Origin: Candidatus Gastranaerophilales bacterium
GTDB taxonomy: Bacteria > Cyanobacteriota > Vampirovibrionia > Gastranaerophilales > Gastranaerophilaceae
Assembly: GCA_021199975.1 (NCBI GenBank)
Contig: JAJQHF010000180.1
Coordinates: 1 to 9,209, forward strand
Length of the DNA: 9,209 nucleotides
Reading direction: 5' to 3'
Shown: one piece after another, positions 1-6,705 of the stretch
Position numbering within the stretch: position 1 is the first letter of the stretch
Layout: every line of letters starts with the position of its first letter
Notes under the pieces: generated by a model
Told to the model about the DNA's origin: nothing
Seen by the model: only the letters and a program-made list of their open reading frames with translations
The model's database searches: none
Translations under genes and position numbers: made by a program

Positions 1-63
1 ATCACAACAGGGTTGTATATTTCAGAATAAAATGCTAATATCTTGTTAAGTGAGAAGAAAATT

Positions 64-2319
64 ATGCGTAAAGAATTATCTGTAGCTTTTGTTTGGCATT
101 TTCATCAGCCGAACTATCAGACCCAGCCAAATGGTATAAGGCTTATGCCTTGGGCTAGATTGCATGCCGTAAAAGATTATCTTGATATGCTTCTTATTAT
201 TGATAAATTTCCTAAAATAAAATTAAATTTCAGTATTGTGCCTGCGTTAATTGATACTATTGAAGATTACGCCGATAGTGGTCATGATATTCATTCAAAG
301 CTTACAATTACTCCTATAGAGGAACTTACTGATGATGATAAGCTTTATATATTGAATTATTTTTTTGATGCAAATTATGAAAAATTAATTTCTAAAAACC
401 CAAGATATAATGAATTGTACACAAAAAGATACAGCAATCCTGAAATAGGGATAAATGATTTTACTTTGCAGGAATATGCAGATATTACGATGCTCTTTAA
501 TTTGGTATGGTTTGACCCTGTATGGAGAAGAGTATACCCTGAATTGAAAAAGTTTGAAGAAAAAGGTGCAAATTATACACTTCAAGACAGAATTGAATTG
601 ATAGAACTTAACCGTAAAATTATCAGGCAGATTATTCCAACTTTTAAAAAATATCAAGATGACGGCAGAATTGAAATAATAACAAGCCCTTATAATCATC
701 CTATTATTCCTATATTAATAAATCCGAATGATTTAAAAACTCCGGCATTAAAATATCCTATGCCTGATTGTAAAATAGCTTTAATGCTGGATGTAAAAGA
801 ACAGCTTAAAATGGCATCAGAAAAAATAAAAAATACATTCGGAAAAGAGCCTCAGGGTTTTTGGCCCAGCGAGCATTGTATCAGTCAAAAAACACTTGAT
901 GTATTTGCTAATATTGGTGTGAAGTGGGTTATAACGGATGAAAGTGTTCTTTCTAATTCCTTGAATAAAGATTTTGTCAGAGATTTTAGAGGGTGTTATG
1001 AAGACCCTTATGATGTTTGTTCTTTGTATAAATATGAAACTAAACGCAAAAAAGAAATTAATATAATATTTAGAGATTCAGTTATACCGAATTTAATAAG
1101 TTTTGAATATCCTCATCATGACAGTATTTTATGTGCAAATGATTTATTTGACAGGATAAAAACCATATATGATAAACTGAAAAACTCACCTGATGAAAAA
1201 CATCTGTTTACGATTGCAATGGATGGCGAAAACAGCTGGGATTCTTATAATGAAGACGGTGCTGTTTTTTTGGAAAGATTATATTCTCTGATTAATGAGG
1301 ATAATAATATAAAAACGGTTTTAATAAGCGATTTTGTTAATAAAAATAAAAGTATTGAGAAACCCTTAAAAAAAGTTGCGGCAGGCTCTTGGATGAATCA
1401 AGAATTTCAATTATGGATTGCGGAGCCTACAAAAAATTTAGCGTGGAAGTATCTTATTCAGACAAGAGATGATTTAAAAAATGCAGAGAAATCAGGCAGA
1501 TTATCAAAAGAAAAAATTAAAGCTGCTAAAGCGGAAATATATATAGCAGAAGGCTCTGACTGGTTTTGGTGGTATGGAGAACCTAATAATTCCGGGCAGG
1601 ATCACATTTTTGATTTTATGTTCAGGGAACACTTAAAAAATGTTTATTCTCTTATAGAAAAACCTGTTCCGAGTTATCTTGAAATGCCGTTGATTTCTTT
1701 TATGGGAAAACCTTTTAAAAATCCGAAAAGAGAAATTACTCCGTTGATTAACGGAATGGCAAAAGATAATGATGAATGGCTCCAAGCCGGATGTATTAAT
1801 ATTCCTGACGGTCCTATTTTGCAGGAAAATAAAATATTCAACAGGGTTTATTTTGGGAATGATAAGGATAACTTATATTTTAGGTTTGATATTAATAAGT
1901 ATCTTATGGACAGCAAAGAAAACTTTAAAGAATACTTTTCAATATATATATATATAAAAACATTTAATAATTCGTTTGAAATAACTTCGCCTTCAAGAAC
2001 AACAAATAAAACAGATTCTTTGCTTCCTGTTTTGCTTGACGGTTATACACATGAAGTTAAAATTGCAATTACTAAAAACAGAAAATATCCGCTTCAATTT
2101 TCAACTGCCGTTAAAGACGGACTATGGGAATTAAAATGGGGACATCATATAAAATATTCGCATAAAGAAATTTTAGAAATCAGTATTCCTTTTGATGATT
2201 TATCCATAAAAGAAGGTGAAAGTTTTGATTTCTTTTTCTTATCAGGTTGCAGCGGTGTTACGGAAGAAATATATCCTAAAGATATCCCGTTGACGTTAAC
2301 CAGACCCATAAATCAGTGA
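64..2319 (+). CDS. Glycoside hydrolase family 57 alpha-glucan enzyme (alpha-amylase / amylopullulanase-like)
   Basis: This 751-residue protein is a GH57 retaining enzyme acting on alpha-glucans such as starch or glycogen. No signal peptide is visible, so it is probably cytosolic. All five family regions can be read: His-Gln-Pro at residues 14-16, FWPSEH around 266-271, WVITDE ending in the likely nucleophile Glu293, AMDGEN with the likely acid/base Asp387, and DWFWWYGE at 499-506. After the catalytic and helical part, roughly residues 560-751 form a beta-rich tail resembling the DOMON/glucodextranase-like domain of GH57 amylopullulanases; that assignment is by resemblance. I chose ATG 64 because GAGAAG (52-57) lies 6 bases upstream and GH57 proteins start shortly before the HxHQP motif. 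A TTG at 43 would add 7 residues without a ribosome binding site. Whether it hydrolyses, debranches or transfers glucans cannot be told. It has no evident link to the operon that follows. Confidence 0.93.
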   Translation: MRKELSVAFVWHFHQPNYQTQPNGIRLMPWARLHAVKDYLDMLLIIDKFPKIKLNFSIVPALIDTIEDYADSGHDIHSKLTITPIEELTDDDKLYILNYFFDANYEKLISKNPRYNELYTKRYSNPEIGINDFTLQEYADITMLFNLVWFDPVWRRVYPELKKFEEKGANYTLQDRIELIELNRKIIRQIIPTFKKYQDDGRIEIITSPYNHPIIPILINPNDLKTPALKYPMPDCKIALMLDVKEQLKMASEKIKNTFGKEPQGFWPSEHCISQKTLDVFANIGVKWVITDESVLSNSLNKDFVRDFRGCYEDPYDVCSLYKYETKRKKEINIIFRDSVIPNLISFEYPHHDSILCANDLFDRIKTIYDKLKNSPDEKHLFTIAMDGENSWDSYNEDGAVFLERLYSLINEDNNIKTVLISDFVNKNKSIEKPLKKVAAGSWMNQEFQLWIAEPTKNLAWKYLIQTRDDLKNAEKSGRLSKEKIKAAKAEIYIAEGSDWFWWYGEPNNSGQDHIFDFMFREHLKNVYSLIEKPVPSYLEMPLISFMGKPFKNPKREITPLINGMAKDNDEWLQAGCINIPDGPILQENKIFNRVYFGNDKDNLYFRFDINKYLMDSKENFKEYFSIYIYIKTFNNSFEITSPSRTTNKTDSLLPVLLDGYTHEVKIAITKNRKYPLQFSTAVKDGLWELKWGHHIKYSHKEILEISIPFDDLSIKEGESFDFFFLSGCSGVTEEIYPKDIPLTLTRPINQ
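1942..1956 (+). repeat. (AT)7 dinucleotide tract inside the GH57 gene
   Basis: Seven AT units in a row lie in the coding sequence and give the alternating Ile-Tyr run at residues 627-631 in the C-terminal domain. The reading frame continues normally to the TGA at 2317. Loss or gain of one unit would shift the frame and truncate only the C-terminal domain, leaving the catalytic domain intact. Confidence 0.85.
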
Positions 2320-2497
2320 AATAATATACTACAGCTTGAAAACTAACCAAGAAATTTGTAAACTGACACGTGAAATGATTTTTTGTGACAGTTAGTTTGA
2401 CTATTTCGGGCAAGAAAGTTTTAAAATTTGGCATTAATGTTTACATAGCATAAATTGACAGCAATTTTGAGAAATAAAATAAATTTACCCAAAAAAA
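2320..2497. other. Non-coding gap between convergent GH57 and MFS genes, with imperfect inverted repeats
   Basis: Two overlapping pairings are visible. Eight bases at 2340-2347 (AAACTAAC) are exactly complementary to 2391-2398 (GTTAGTTT). Nine bases at 2361-2369 (AACTGACAC) pair with 2385-2393 (GTGACAGTT) with one mismatch and a 15-base loop. Neither is followed by a T run on either strand, so this is not a convincing intrinsic terminator, although the gap is where both convergent transcripts should end. It could be the decayed end of a mobile element, but no transposase or target duplication is seen. Confidence 0.35.
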
Positions 2498-4033
2498 TTA
2501 AGTTTTCGATTGTTTTCTAAATAGAAACAGCAGCGGGATAATAAAAAAGCATACAATGCCAAAAACTCTAAAAGCATCAATATAGCCAAAAAGTGTGGAT
2601 TGTGTTACTAATTCTTTATAAAGATATCCTTCTGCCATTTTTTGTGCAGCGTCTTGAGAATAGCCCGAAAATGCTGAAATAAGATGATTTAATCTGTTTG
2701 TATAATTTGGATTTAATGAGGTTAAATTTCCTACTAACATATATTGATGAATTTGGCTGTATCTGGTAACTAATGTTGATACTAAAGATGTTCCAACAGC
2801 ACCTGCAACATTTTTTAGGAGATTTTGAATTGCACTTGCGTTTGTCATTTGTGTTTTTTGCAGCGTCATGATAGTAACAGACATAATGGGAATAAGCGTA
2901 AAACCGACTCCAACACCTAAAATTACATTTGGTAACAATATACTATCAGGTGAAATCTGCATATTCAAATTTCCGAATAATATTCCCGAGATACCCATCA
3001 TTAAAAGTCCTAACCCTGTAAAAATCCTATTATCAATCAAGTTAGAACAAGTACCTGTTATTATAAGTGCAATGACACTTCCCATTCCGCGTGTCATTAT
3101 TGTAACACCGCTTAAATATGCACTATAGCCAAGCATATTCTGTAAAAATTGCGGTAATATGGCTAATGAAGAATATAAAACGGCTTGTCCTATAACTTGA
3201 ATAATAATTCCTATTGTATAGTTTTTATCCTTAAATACAGATAAATCCAATAATGAATCTTTTGTTGTAAATTGAAAATAAAAAAATAAAATGCAGCTAA
3301 TAACAGAAATTGCAAATGTCCAGCATATCCAGGCTGAATCAAACCAACCTGCATTATTTCCTTTATCAAGTACGATTTGGAAGCTTGCAAGCCAAATGGT
3401 TAAAAAACAAAATCCTTTAACATCAATCGTAATTTTTTCTGCTCTTTTTAAAAATGGCGGATCTTCTATTAAATTAAAAGCCAAAAATACCGATAAAATT
3501 CCAAAAGGTATGTTTATAAAAAATATCCAGGGCCATGTCCAATTATCAGTAATCCATCCGCCGATAACAGGTCCTATAATCGGGGCTAAAACTACGCCGA
3601 TACCAAAGATAGATAAAGCTCGTCCTCTTTCTTTAGGGGCAAAACCTTCAAAAATAATCGCATTGGCAATAGGAACAATTCCTCCTCCTCCAAGTCCTTG
3701 CAAAACCCTTGCAAACACCATAAAACTAAGGCTTTTTGCCATGCCGCATAATATTGAAGCTAGAACAAAAACGCTAATGCTGATTATAAAATAAAGTTTT
3801 CGTCCAAAAATTTTGCTTAACCAATCAACAGCAGGCATAATTACACCTGAAGCTACAAGATAACCGGTTAAAATCCACATAGATTCATCTCTGGTCGCAG
3901 ATAATGCGCCTGCCATATGAGGCAGGGCAACATTACCGATTGTTGTATCAAGAATACACATAAATGAAGCCAATATAGGCGGGATAATCATTAGCCATGG
4001 ATTTATTGTTTTTGTTGGCACAGAGTTTTCCAT
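2498..4033 (-). CDS. DHA2 family MFS multidrug exporter, EmrB/QacA type (14 TMS)
   Basis: This 511-residue inner-membrane protein is a proton-coupled drug/H+ antiporter of the DHA2 branch, which normally has 14 helices and about 500 residues. Visible family marks are the D1-type motif LDTTIGNVALP at 28-38 in helix 1, motif A-like DWLSKIFGRK at 70-79, motif B RVLQGLGGGG from Arg109, and antiporter motif C from Gly144 to Gly159 (GIGVVLAPIIGPVIGG). A hydrophilic loop at about 435-480 before the last helix is typical of EmrB. No EmrA-type adaptor or outer-membrane factor lies beside it, so the partner, if any, is elsewhere or it works alone. The start ATG follows AAGGA by about 6 bases. It is the last gene of the minus-strand cluster, 19 bases after the SDR stop, which suggests export of a compound or product handled by the upstream oxidoreductases. 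The substrate is unknown. Confidence 0.93.
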   Translation of the reverse strand: MENSVPTKTINPWLMIIPPILASFMCILDTTIGNVALPHMAGALSATRDESMWILTGYLVASGVIMPAVDWLSKIFGRKLYFIISISVFVLASILCGMAKSLSFMVFARVLQGLGGGGIVPIANAIIFEGFAPKERGRALSIFGIGVVLAPIIGPVIGGWITDNWTWPWIFFINIPFGILSVFLAFNLIEDPPFLKRAEKITIDVKGFCFLTIWLASFQIVLDKGNNAGWFDSAWICWTFAISVISCILFFYFQFTTKDSLLDLSVFKDKNYTIGIIIQVIGQAVLYSSLAILPQFLQNMLGYSAYLSGVTIMTRGMGSVIALIITGTCSNLIDNRIFTGLGLLMMGISGILFGNLNMQISPDSILLPNVILGVGVGFTLIPIMSVTIMTLQKTQMTNASAIQNLLKNVAGAVGTSLVSTLVTRYSQIHQYMLVGNLTSLNPNYTNRLNHLISAFSGYSQDAAQKMAEGYLYKELVTQSTLFGYIDAFRVFGIVCFFIIPLLFLFRKQSKT

Positions 4034-4052
4034 TCTAATTCCTTTTTAAAGA

Positions 4053-4703
4053 CTAGTGTATAATTTCACAATCTTTGCGCTCTGTATAAAGTTTCCAAAA
4101 AGCATTAGCCAACTTTGTAAGATTATCAGGGTCATCCGGTATTATTGCTCCGGTTACGGTTACTACTCCGACAAAAACATTTTGTTTCTTTAATTCATTA
4201 TGTAAAGCTATACACATAGCTCTAAGGGCAGCTTTGTCCATTGATAAGGGAAGATAATCATACATAGGGTTCAATGCAAGTCCGCCGCCTGTAATAAGTA
4301 TTGCTCCGTTCTTATTGCTGAATTCTTCACCAAGAACTTGTTGTATACTATGATATGCACCTATTACATCAACCTTATATCGATTTAATAAGAGATTTGC
4401 ATCTTTTTTTTCTTTTATTTCACTATCAATACTTGTAATTCCGACATTGTAAAATAGAACGTCAGGTACTCCGAATTTTTCTTTCAATTCATTTAAAGAT
4501 TTTGTTATTGAATCAAGATTTGAAGCATCAAAGACTTTTGTATATACTTCAATTCCTTTTTCCGTGAATTCTTTTTCGTATTCAGCCAAATGATTTTCAT
4601 TTCTTGACATTAGCACAACTTTAAAATCATTTTCGGCAAATTTTTTAGCAACGCTGTTTCCGCAGCCTCTGCCTGCTCCCAGCACAAAAATCGTTTTTTT
4701 CAT
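4053..4703 (-). CDS. Atypical short-chain dehydrogenase/reductase (SDR) family protein
   Basis: The 216-residue protein has an SDR Rossmann fold: a nucleotide-binding glycine motif GAGRGCG at 9-15 (Gly9, Gly13, Gly15), an Asp at 59 after the third strand, and NVG at 86-88 in place of NAG. The usual catalytic set is altered. The strand that normally ends in the catalytic Ser reads ITGGG at 137-141, and the YxxxK box reads LSMDK at 153-157, so Lys157 is present but the Tyr four residues before it is Leu153; the nearest Tyr residues are 148 and 150. The C-terminus (AFWKLYTERK) matches a group of bacterial SDR proteins with TGGGLA and an L-S-x-x-K-A-A box, as far as I recall. It probably still binds NAD(P)(H), but reduction by the standard mechanism is doubtful. 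The ATG follows AAAGGA by 8 to 9 bases. It lies 31 bases after the upstream reductase. Confidence 0.85.
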   Translation of the reverse strand: MKKTIFVLGAGRGCGNSVAKKFAENDFKVVLMSRNENHLAEYEKEFTEKGIEVYTKVFDASNLDSITKSLNELKEKFGVPDVLFYNVGITSIDSEIKEKKDANLLLNRYKVDVIGAYHSIQQVLGEEFSNKNGAILITGGGLALNPMYDYLPLSMDKAALRAMCIALHNELKKQNVFVGVVTVTGAIIPDDPDNLTKLANAFWKLYTERKDCEIIH

Positions 4704-4734
4704 AAATATTATCCTTTCTAAATTATTTTGAAAT

Positions 4735-5532
4735 TTACCACCAGTTAAACAGACTATGTCCGACTTCTAACTCTTTTATTGCTTGCATTTCTTCTACTTC
4801 TAAATCGAAATCCAAAACAGAAATATTTTCTTTCATATGCTCAAGATTTGTACTTTTGGGAATAACAATAATTTCTTGCTGCAGCAAAAATCTCAAAGCA
4901 ATTTGTGAAACACTTTTATTATGATTTTTAGCAATTTGTAATAATTTTGGATTATTCCATATGTTGTTTTGACCGCAAGCTAATGGCGACCAGCTTTCAT
5001 GTTTTGTCCCAATTTGGCATTCCAAATCTCTTAATTTTTTCTGCTGACGAAATACGTGTGTTTCAACCTGATTTATTGCGGGAATAATTTTGCAATGGTT
5101 TACTAAATCCAAATATCGTTCTTCTAAAAAGTTAGAAACACCAATTGCACGCAATTTTCCATTTTTATAGAAAGTTTCCATCGCACGATAAATTTCATAA
5201 ACATCTCCTGCAGGTTCATGAATAAGCAATAAATCGATATAATCTAAATCTAAATTTTTCAAAGAATTTTCAATGGAGTGAAGCGTATCTTGATACCCGC
5301 TGCAACCCCAGAGTTTTGTGGTAATAAATAATTCTTCTCTTGTAATTCCGGATTTGCGGCAAGCGATACCAACTTCTTTTTCATTGCCATAACACTGAGC
5401 TGTATCTATTGAACGATAGCCTGAATTTATTGCTTCCAAAACACATTTTTCAGTTATCCTTGCAGGGGTTTGATAAGTTCCATACCCTATCATTGGCATT
5501 ACAACACCGTTATTCAAAGTTGCATATTTCAT
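4735..5532 (-). CDS. Aldo/keto reductase, AKR5-like (2,5-diketogluconate reductase type)
   Basis: This 265-residue NADPH-dependent carbonyl reductase is a complete (beta/alpha)8-barrel of the AKR family and probably cytosolic. The tetrad is intact: Asp43 and Tyr48 in SIDTAQCYGNE, Lys73 in FITTKLW, and His105 in LLLIHEP. The cofactor part is also intact, with HESWSPLACG in the middle and VIPKSTNLEHMKENISV near the C-terminus, and the length is normal for prokaryotic AKR5-type enzymes. I start it at ATG 5532, with AAAGG about 9 bases upstream. An in-frame ATG at 5595 would add 21 unrelated residues and overlap the preceding gene's 3' end. The start is only 4 bases beyond the stop of the broken reductase upstream, so the two are almost certainly cotranscribed. 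This copy may carry the aldehyde/ketone-reducing activity that its neighbour has lost. The true substrate is not readable from sequence. Confidence 0.92.
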   Translation of the reverse strand: MKYATLNNGVVMPMIGYGTYQTPARITEKCVLEAINSGYRSIDTAQCYGNEKEVGIACRKSGITREELFITTKLWGCSGYQDTLHSIENSLKNLDLDYIDLLLIHEPAGDVYEIYRAMETFYKNGKLRAIGVSNFLEERYLDLVNHCKIIPAINQVETHVFRQQKKLRDLECQIGTKHESWSPLACGQNNIWNNPKLLQIAKNHNKSVSQIALRFLLQQEIIVIPKSTNLEHMKENISVLDFDLEVEEMQAIKELEVGHSLFNWW

Positions 5533-5536
5533 TGGT

Positions 5537-5755
5537 TTAAACCTTTTTGTTTTGCAGCCAATTATTAGCAAAAGATGTTTGCTGCGATTCTTCATGCCCT
5601 CTATGCCCGTAAACTTTGCAAGAATTCAGTGCAGTTTCTAAATCACAAAATTCTTCTTCAGTTAATTCAACATTCCATGCTCCAAGGTTTTCTAAAATTC
5701 TTTCTTGATTTTTAGAGCCAGGAATTGGAACAGCATTCGAGTATTTATGCTGCAT
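5537..5755 (-). CDS. C-terminal fragment of the interrupted aldo/keto reductase
   Basis: These 72 codons, from the first Met after the nonsense codon, encode the IPIPGSKNQE...ENLGA cofactor segment and a C-terminal tail with KVYGHRGHEE. They are in the same frame as the upstream part. No ribosome binding site precedes the Met, so it is best read as the detached 3' end of the same gene, not as a separate small protein. Confidence 0.6.
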   Translation of the reverse strand: MQHKYSNAVPIPGSKNQERILENLGAWNVELTEEEFCDLETALNSCKVYGHRGHEESQQTSFANNWLQNKKV

Positions 5756-5761
5756 CCACGC

Positions 5762-6550
5762 TTAAGAAAGTTGTGCGGTTGTTGCATTTTTTTCTTGTGA
5801 AATGTTCTTTAAAATATCTAAAATAGGCTGATTTGCAATAATATTTTCTTTTGATAACTGGGGCACAAACTTTCTTACATCATCGCCTTCAAATTTTGTA
5901 TCAGCAGTAACTTTGCCCGATAAAAATCCGCTTGCAATAGGTGAAAACGGCACAACGCCAATATTATTTTTAAGGCAATACGGGAATATTTCTTTTTCTA
6001 AATCTCTTTCAAGCATTGAATAAAGGCTTTGAACTGCACTGACGGGTGTTACTTTATGAGCTTTATCAAGTGTTTCAACGGAAACCTGCGACAGACCCCA
6101 GGCTTTTATTATACCTTCATCTATCAATTGTCCCATTACTCCTGCGACATCTTCTACCGGAATAAATTCATTGAGTCTATGAAGATAATATAAATCAATA
6201 TAATCAGTTCTTAATCTCTTCATTGAGTTTTCAAGATGAGATTTTATAACGTTATATAATTTTGTAGTTTTTAAAGCATTTTCATCAATGTGTAATTTAG
6301 TCGCAAGTACAATATCTTTTCTAAATGGTTCAATTGCTTCGCCGACAAGTTCTTCATTATGACCTTCGTAAAATTGTTCTCTGCCGTAAACTTCAGCTGT
6401 ATCAAAAAATGTGCAGCCAAAATCATGCGCTTTTCTTATTGCATTTATTGTATATTCTTTGCCCGGAACTTCGCCGTAACCGTGAGAAAACCCCATACAG
6501 CCTGTTCCAATCGGGCTTACTTTTAAATCTCTCAGTTTTCTGTATTTCAT
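5762..6550 (-). CDS. N-terminal 262 residues of the interrupted aldo/keto reductase
   Basis: This is the part that would actually be translated from the normal start. It contains the barrel and catalytic tetrad but stops right after AQLS, before the NADPH-clamping segment. Similar-sized AKR5 proteins are complete at about 265-280 residues, but those still contain the IPKS/IPGS cofactor motif, which this product lacks. Confidence 0.7.
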   Translation of the reverse strand: MKYRKLRDLKVSPIGTGCMGFSHGYGEVPGKEYTINAIRKAHDFGCTFFDTAEVYGREQFYEGHNEELVGEAIEPFRKDIVLATKLHIDENALKTTKLYNVIKSHLENSMKRLRTDYIDLYYLHRLNEFIPVEDVAGVMGQLIDEGIIKAWGLSQVSVETLDKAHKVTPVSAVQSLYSMLERDLEKEIFPYCLKNNIGVVPFSPIASGFLSGKVTADTKFEGDDVRKFVPQLSKENIIANQPILDILKNISQEKNATTAQLS

Positions 6551-6624
6551 AAAATTTCCTCGCTTTCTTTCATATTAAACAATTTTTGCCATAAATCATG
6601 TTTTTTAGTTTCCGTTGTAGTCAT
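6547..6624 (-). CDS. Small ORF (25 residues) coupled by ATGA overlap to the reductase operon
   Basis: On the minus strand an ATG preceded by AAGG with a 7-base spacing opens 25 codons beginning MTTTETKKHDLWQK and ending SEEIL. Its TGA overlaps the ATG of the reductase as ATGA, and the reductase's GAGGAAA ribosome binding site lies inside its last codons. This arrangement is typical of translational coupling. The peptide is polar and charged with one short amphipathic stretch (LWQKLFNM), no membrane segment and no motif I recognise. It could be a leader peptide, a real microprotein, or the remnant of a decayed upstream gene. It is too short for composition to prove it is coding. Confidence 0.4.
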   Translation of the reverse strand: MTTTETKKHDLWQKLFNMKESEEIL

Positions 6625-6633
6625 ATTTTAACC

Positions 6634-6661
6634 TTGAAATCATTGACATTGAAGATATCAA
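6634..6661. promoter_or_regulatory. Putative LysR operator in the divergent intergenic region
   Basis: Three TTGA half-sites start at 6634, 6643 and 6649; the last two are in a tandem CATTGA repeat (6641-6652). The third forms an inverted pair with TCAA at 6658-6661 (TTGA, five bases, TCAA), and T6634 to A6646 fits the T-N11-A spacing of LysR boxes. The cluster overlaps the LysR -35 box, as expected for autoregulation, and sits just upstream of the divergent operon. Confidence 0.4.
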
Positions 6662-6672
6662 TATGTTAAAAT
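6643..6672 (+). promoter_or_regulatory. Sigma70-type promoter of the LysR gene
   Basis: A perfect -35 box TTGACA (6643-6648) is followed after 18 bases by TAAAAT (6667-6672), which matches the -10 consensus at five of six positions. A TG at 6664-6665 makes an extended -10. Transcription would start near 6679, leaving a leader of about 27 bases before the ATG at 6706. Confidence 0.65.
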
Positions 6673-6705
6673 CGCTTTTAGAAAAACTAAAAACGAGATA
6701 CAAAT

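Larger units (their letters stand above)
5537..6550 (-). pseudogene. Aldo/keto reductase (YhdN/AKR-like) interrupted by one in-frame TAA
   Basis: Read through the internal stop, this is a full-length reductase of 337 codons, matching the usual 320-340 residues of its group. Residues 1-262 carry the catalytic tetrad Asp50, Tyr55 (FFDTAEVYG), Lys85 (LATKLH) and His124 (YYLHR), and SPIASGFLSGK on the cofactor side. Codon 263 is TAA (5762-5764). The same frame then continues with AWMQHKYSNAVPIPGSKNQE and on to ENLGA, the family's NADPH-binding C-terminal segment. Homologues normally read ISLAWM here, so the stop stands at a Leu position; TTA to TAA is one base change. There is no frameshift. The truncated product would lose its last helix and the NADPH-phosphate contacts, so it is probably inactive. 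The start ATG has GAGGAAA (6555-6561) upstream. It is the first large gene of the operon facing LysR. A sequencing error is the main alternative. Confidence 0.85.
2498..6624 (-). other. Probable operon: sORF, broken AKR, AKR, SDR, MFS exporter
   Basis: All members are on the minus strand with gaps of -4 (overlap), 4, 31 and 19 bases, and each large gene has its own AAGG/GAGG-type site. No hairpin with a T run lies between them. The promoter must lie in the region shared with LysR; I could not assign its -35 and -10 with confidence. The set combines carbonyl-reducing enzymes with an exporter, which fits a stress or detoxification operon under LysR control. Confidence 0.7.

Noticed and set aside
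1..49. Tail of an upstream gene at the left edge
   Set aside because: All three plus frames are open from the edge for only 9 to 15 codons before stops at 28-30, 34-36 and 47-49. None shows recognisable protein sequence, so no call can be made.
43..63. TTG start giving seven extra residues on GH57
   Set aside because: No ribosome binding site precedes it, whereas ATG 64 has GAGAAG at a good distance and fits the family's N-terminus.
385..699. 104-codon minus-strand ORF opposite GH57
   Set aside because: It is antisense within the catalytic domain and has no recognisable features; a shadow of the real gene.
3291..3794. 167-codon plus-strand ORF opposite the MFS gene
   Set aside because: It lies wholly antisense to a clear exporter, reads as low-complexity Pro/Ile/Lys sequence mirroring membrane-helix codons, and has no family features.
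5533..5595. Upstream ATG for the intact aldo/keto reductase
   Set aside because: The 21 extra residues match nothing in the family and overlap the 3' end of the preceding gene in another frame. ATG 5532 has AAAGG upstream and starts exactly where family members start.
5762..5764. TAA read as a sense codon (recoding) in the first reductase
   Set aside because: TAA ends other genes here, including the second reductase, the MFS gene, LysR and HxlR, and there is no local readthrough signal. A nonsense change or sequencing error is simpler.
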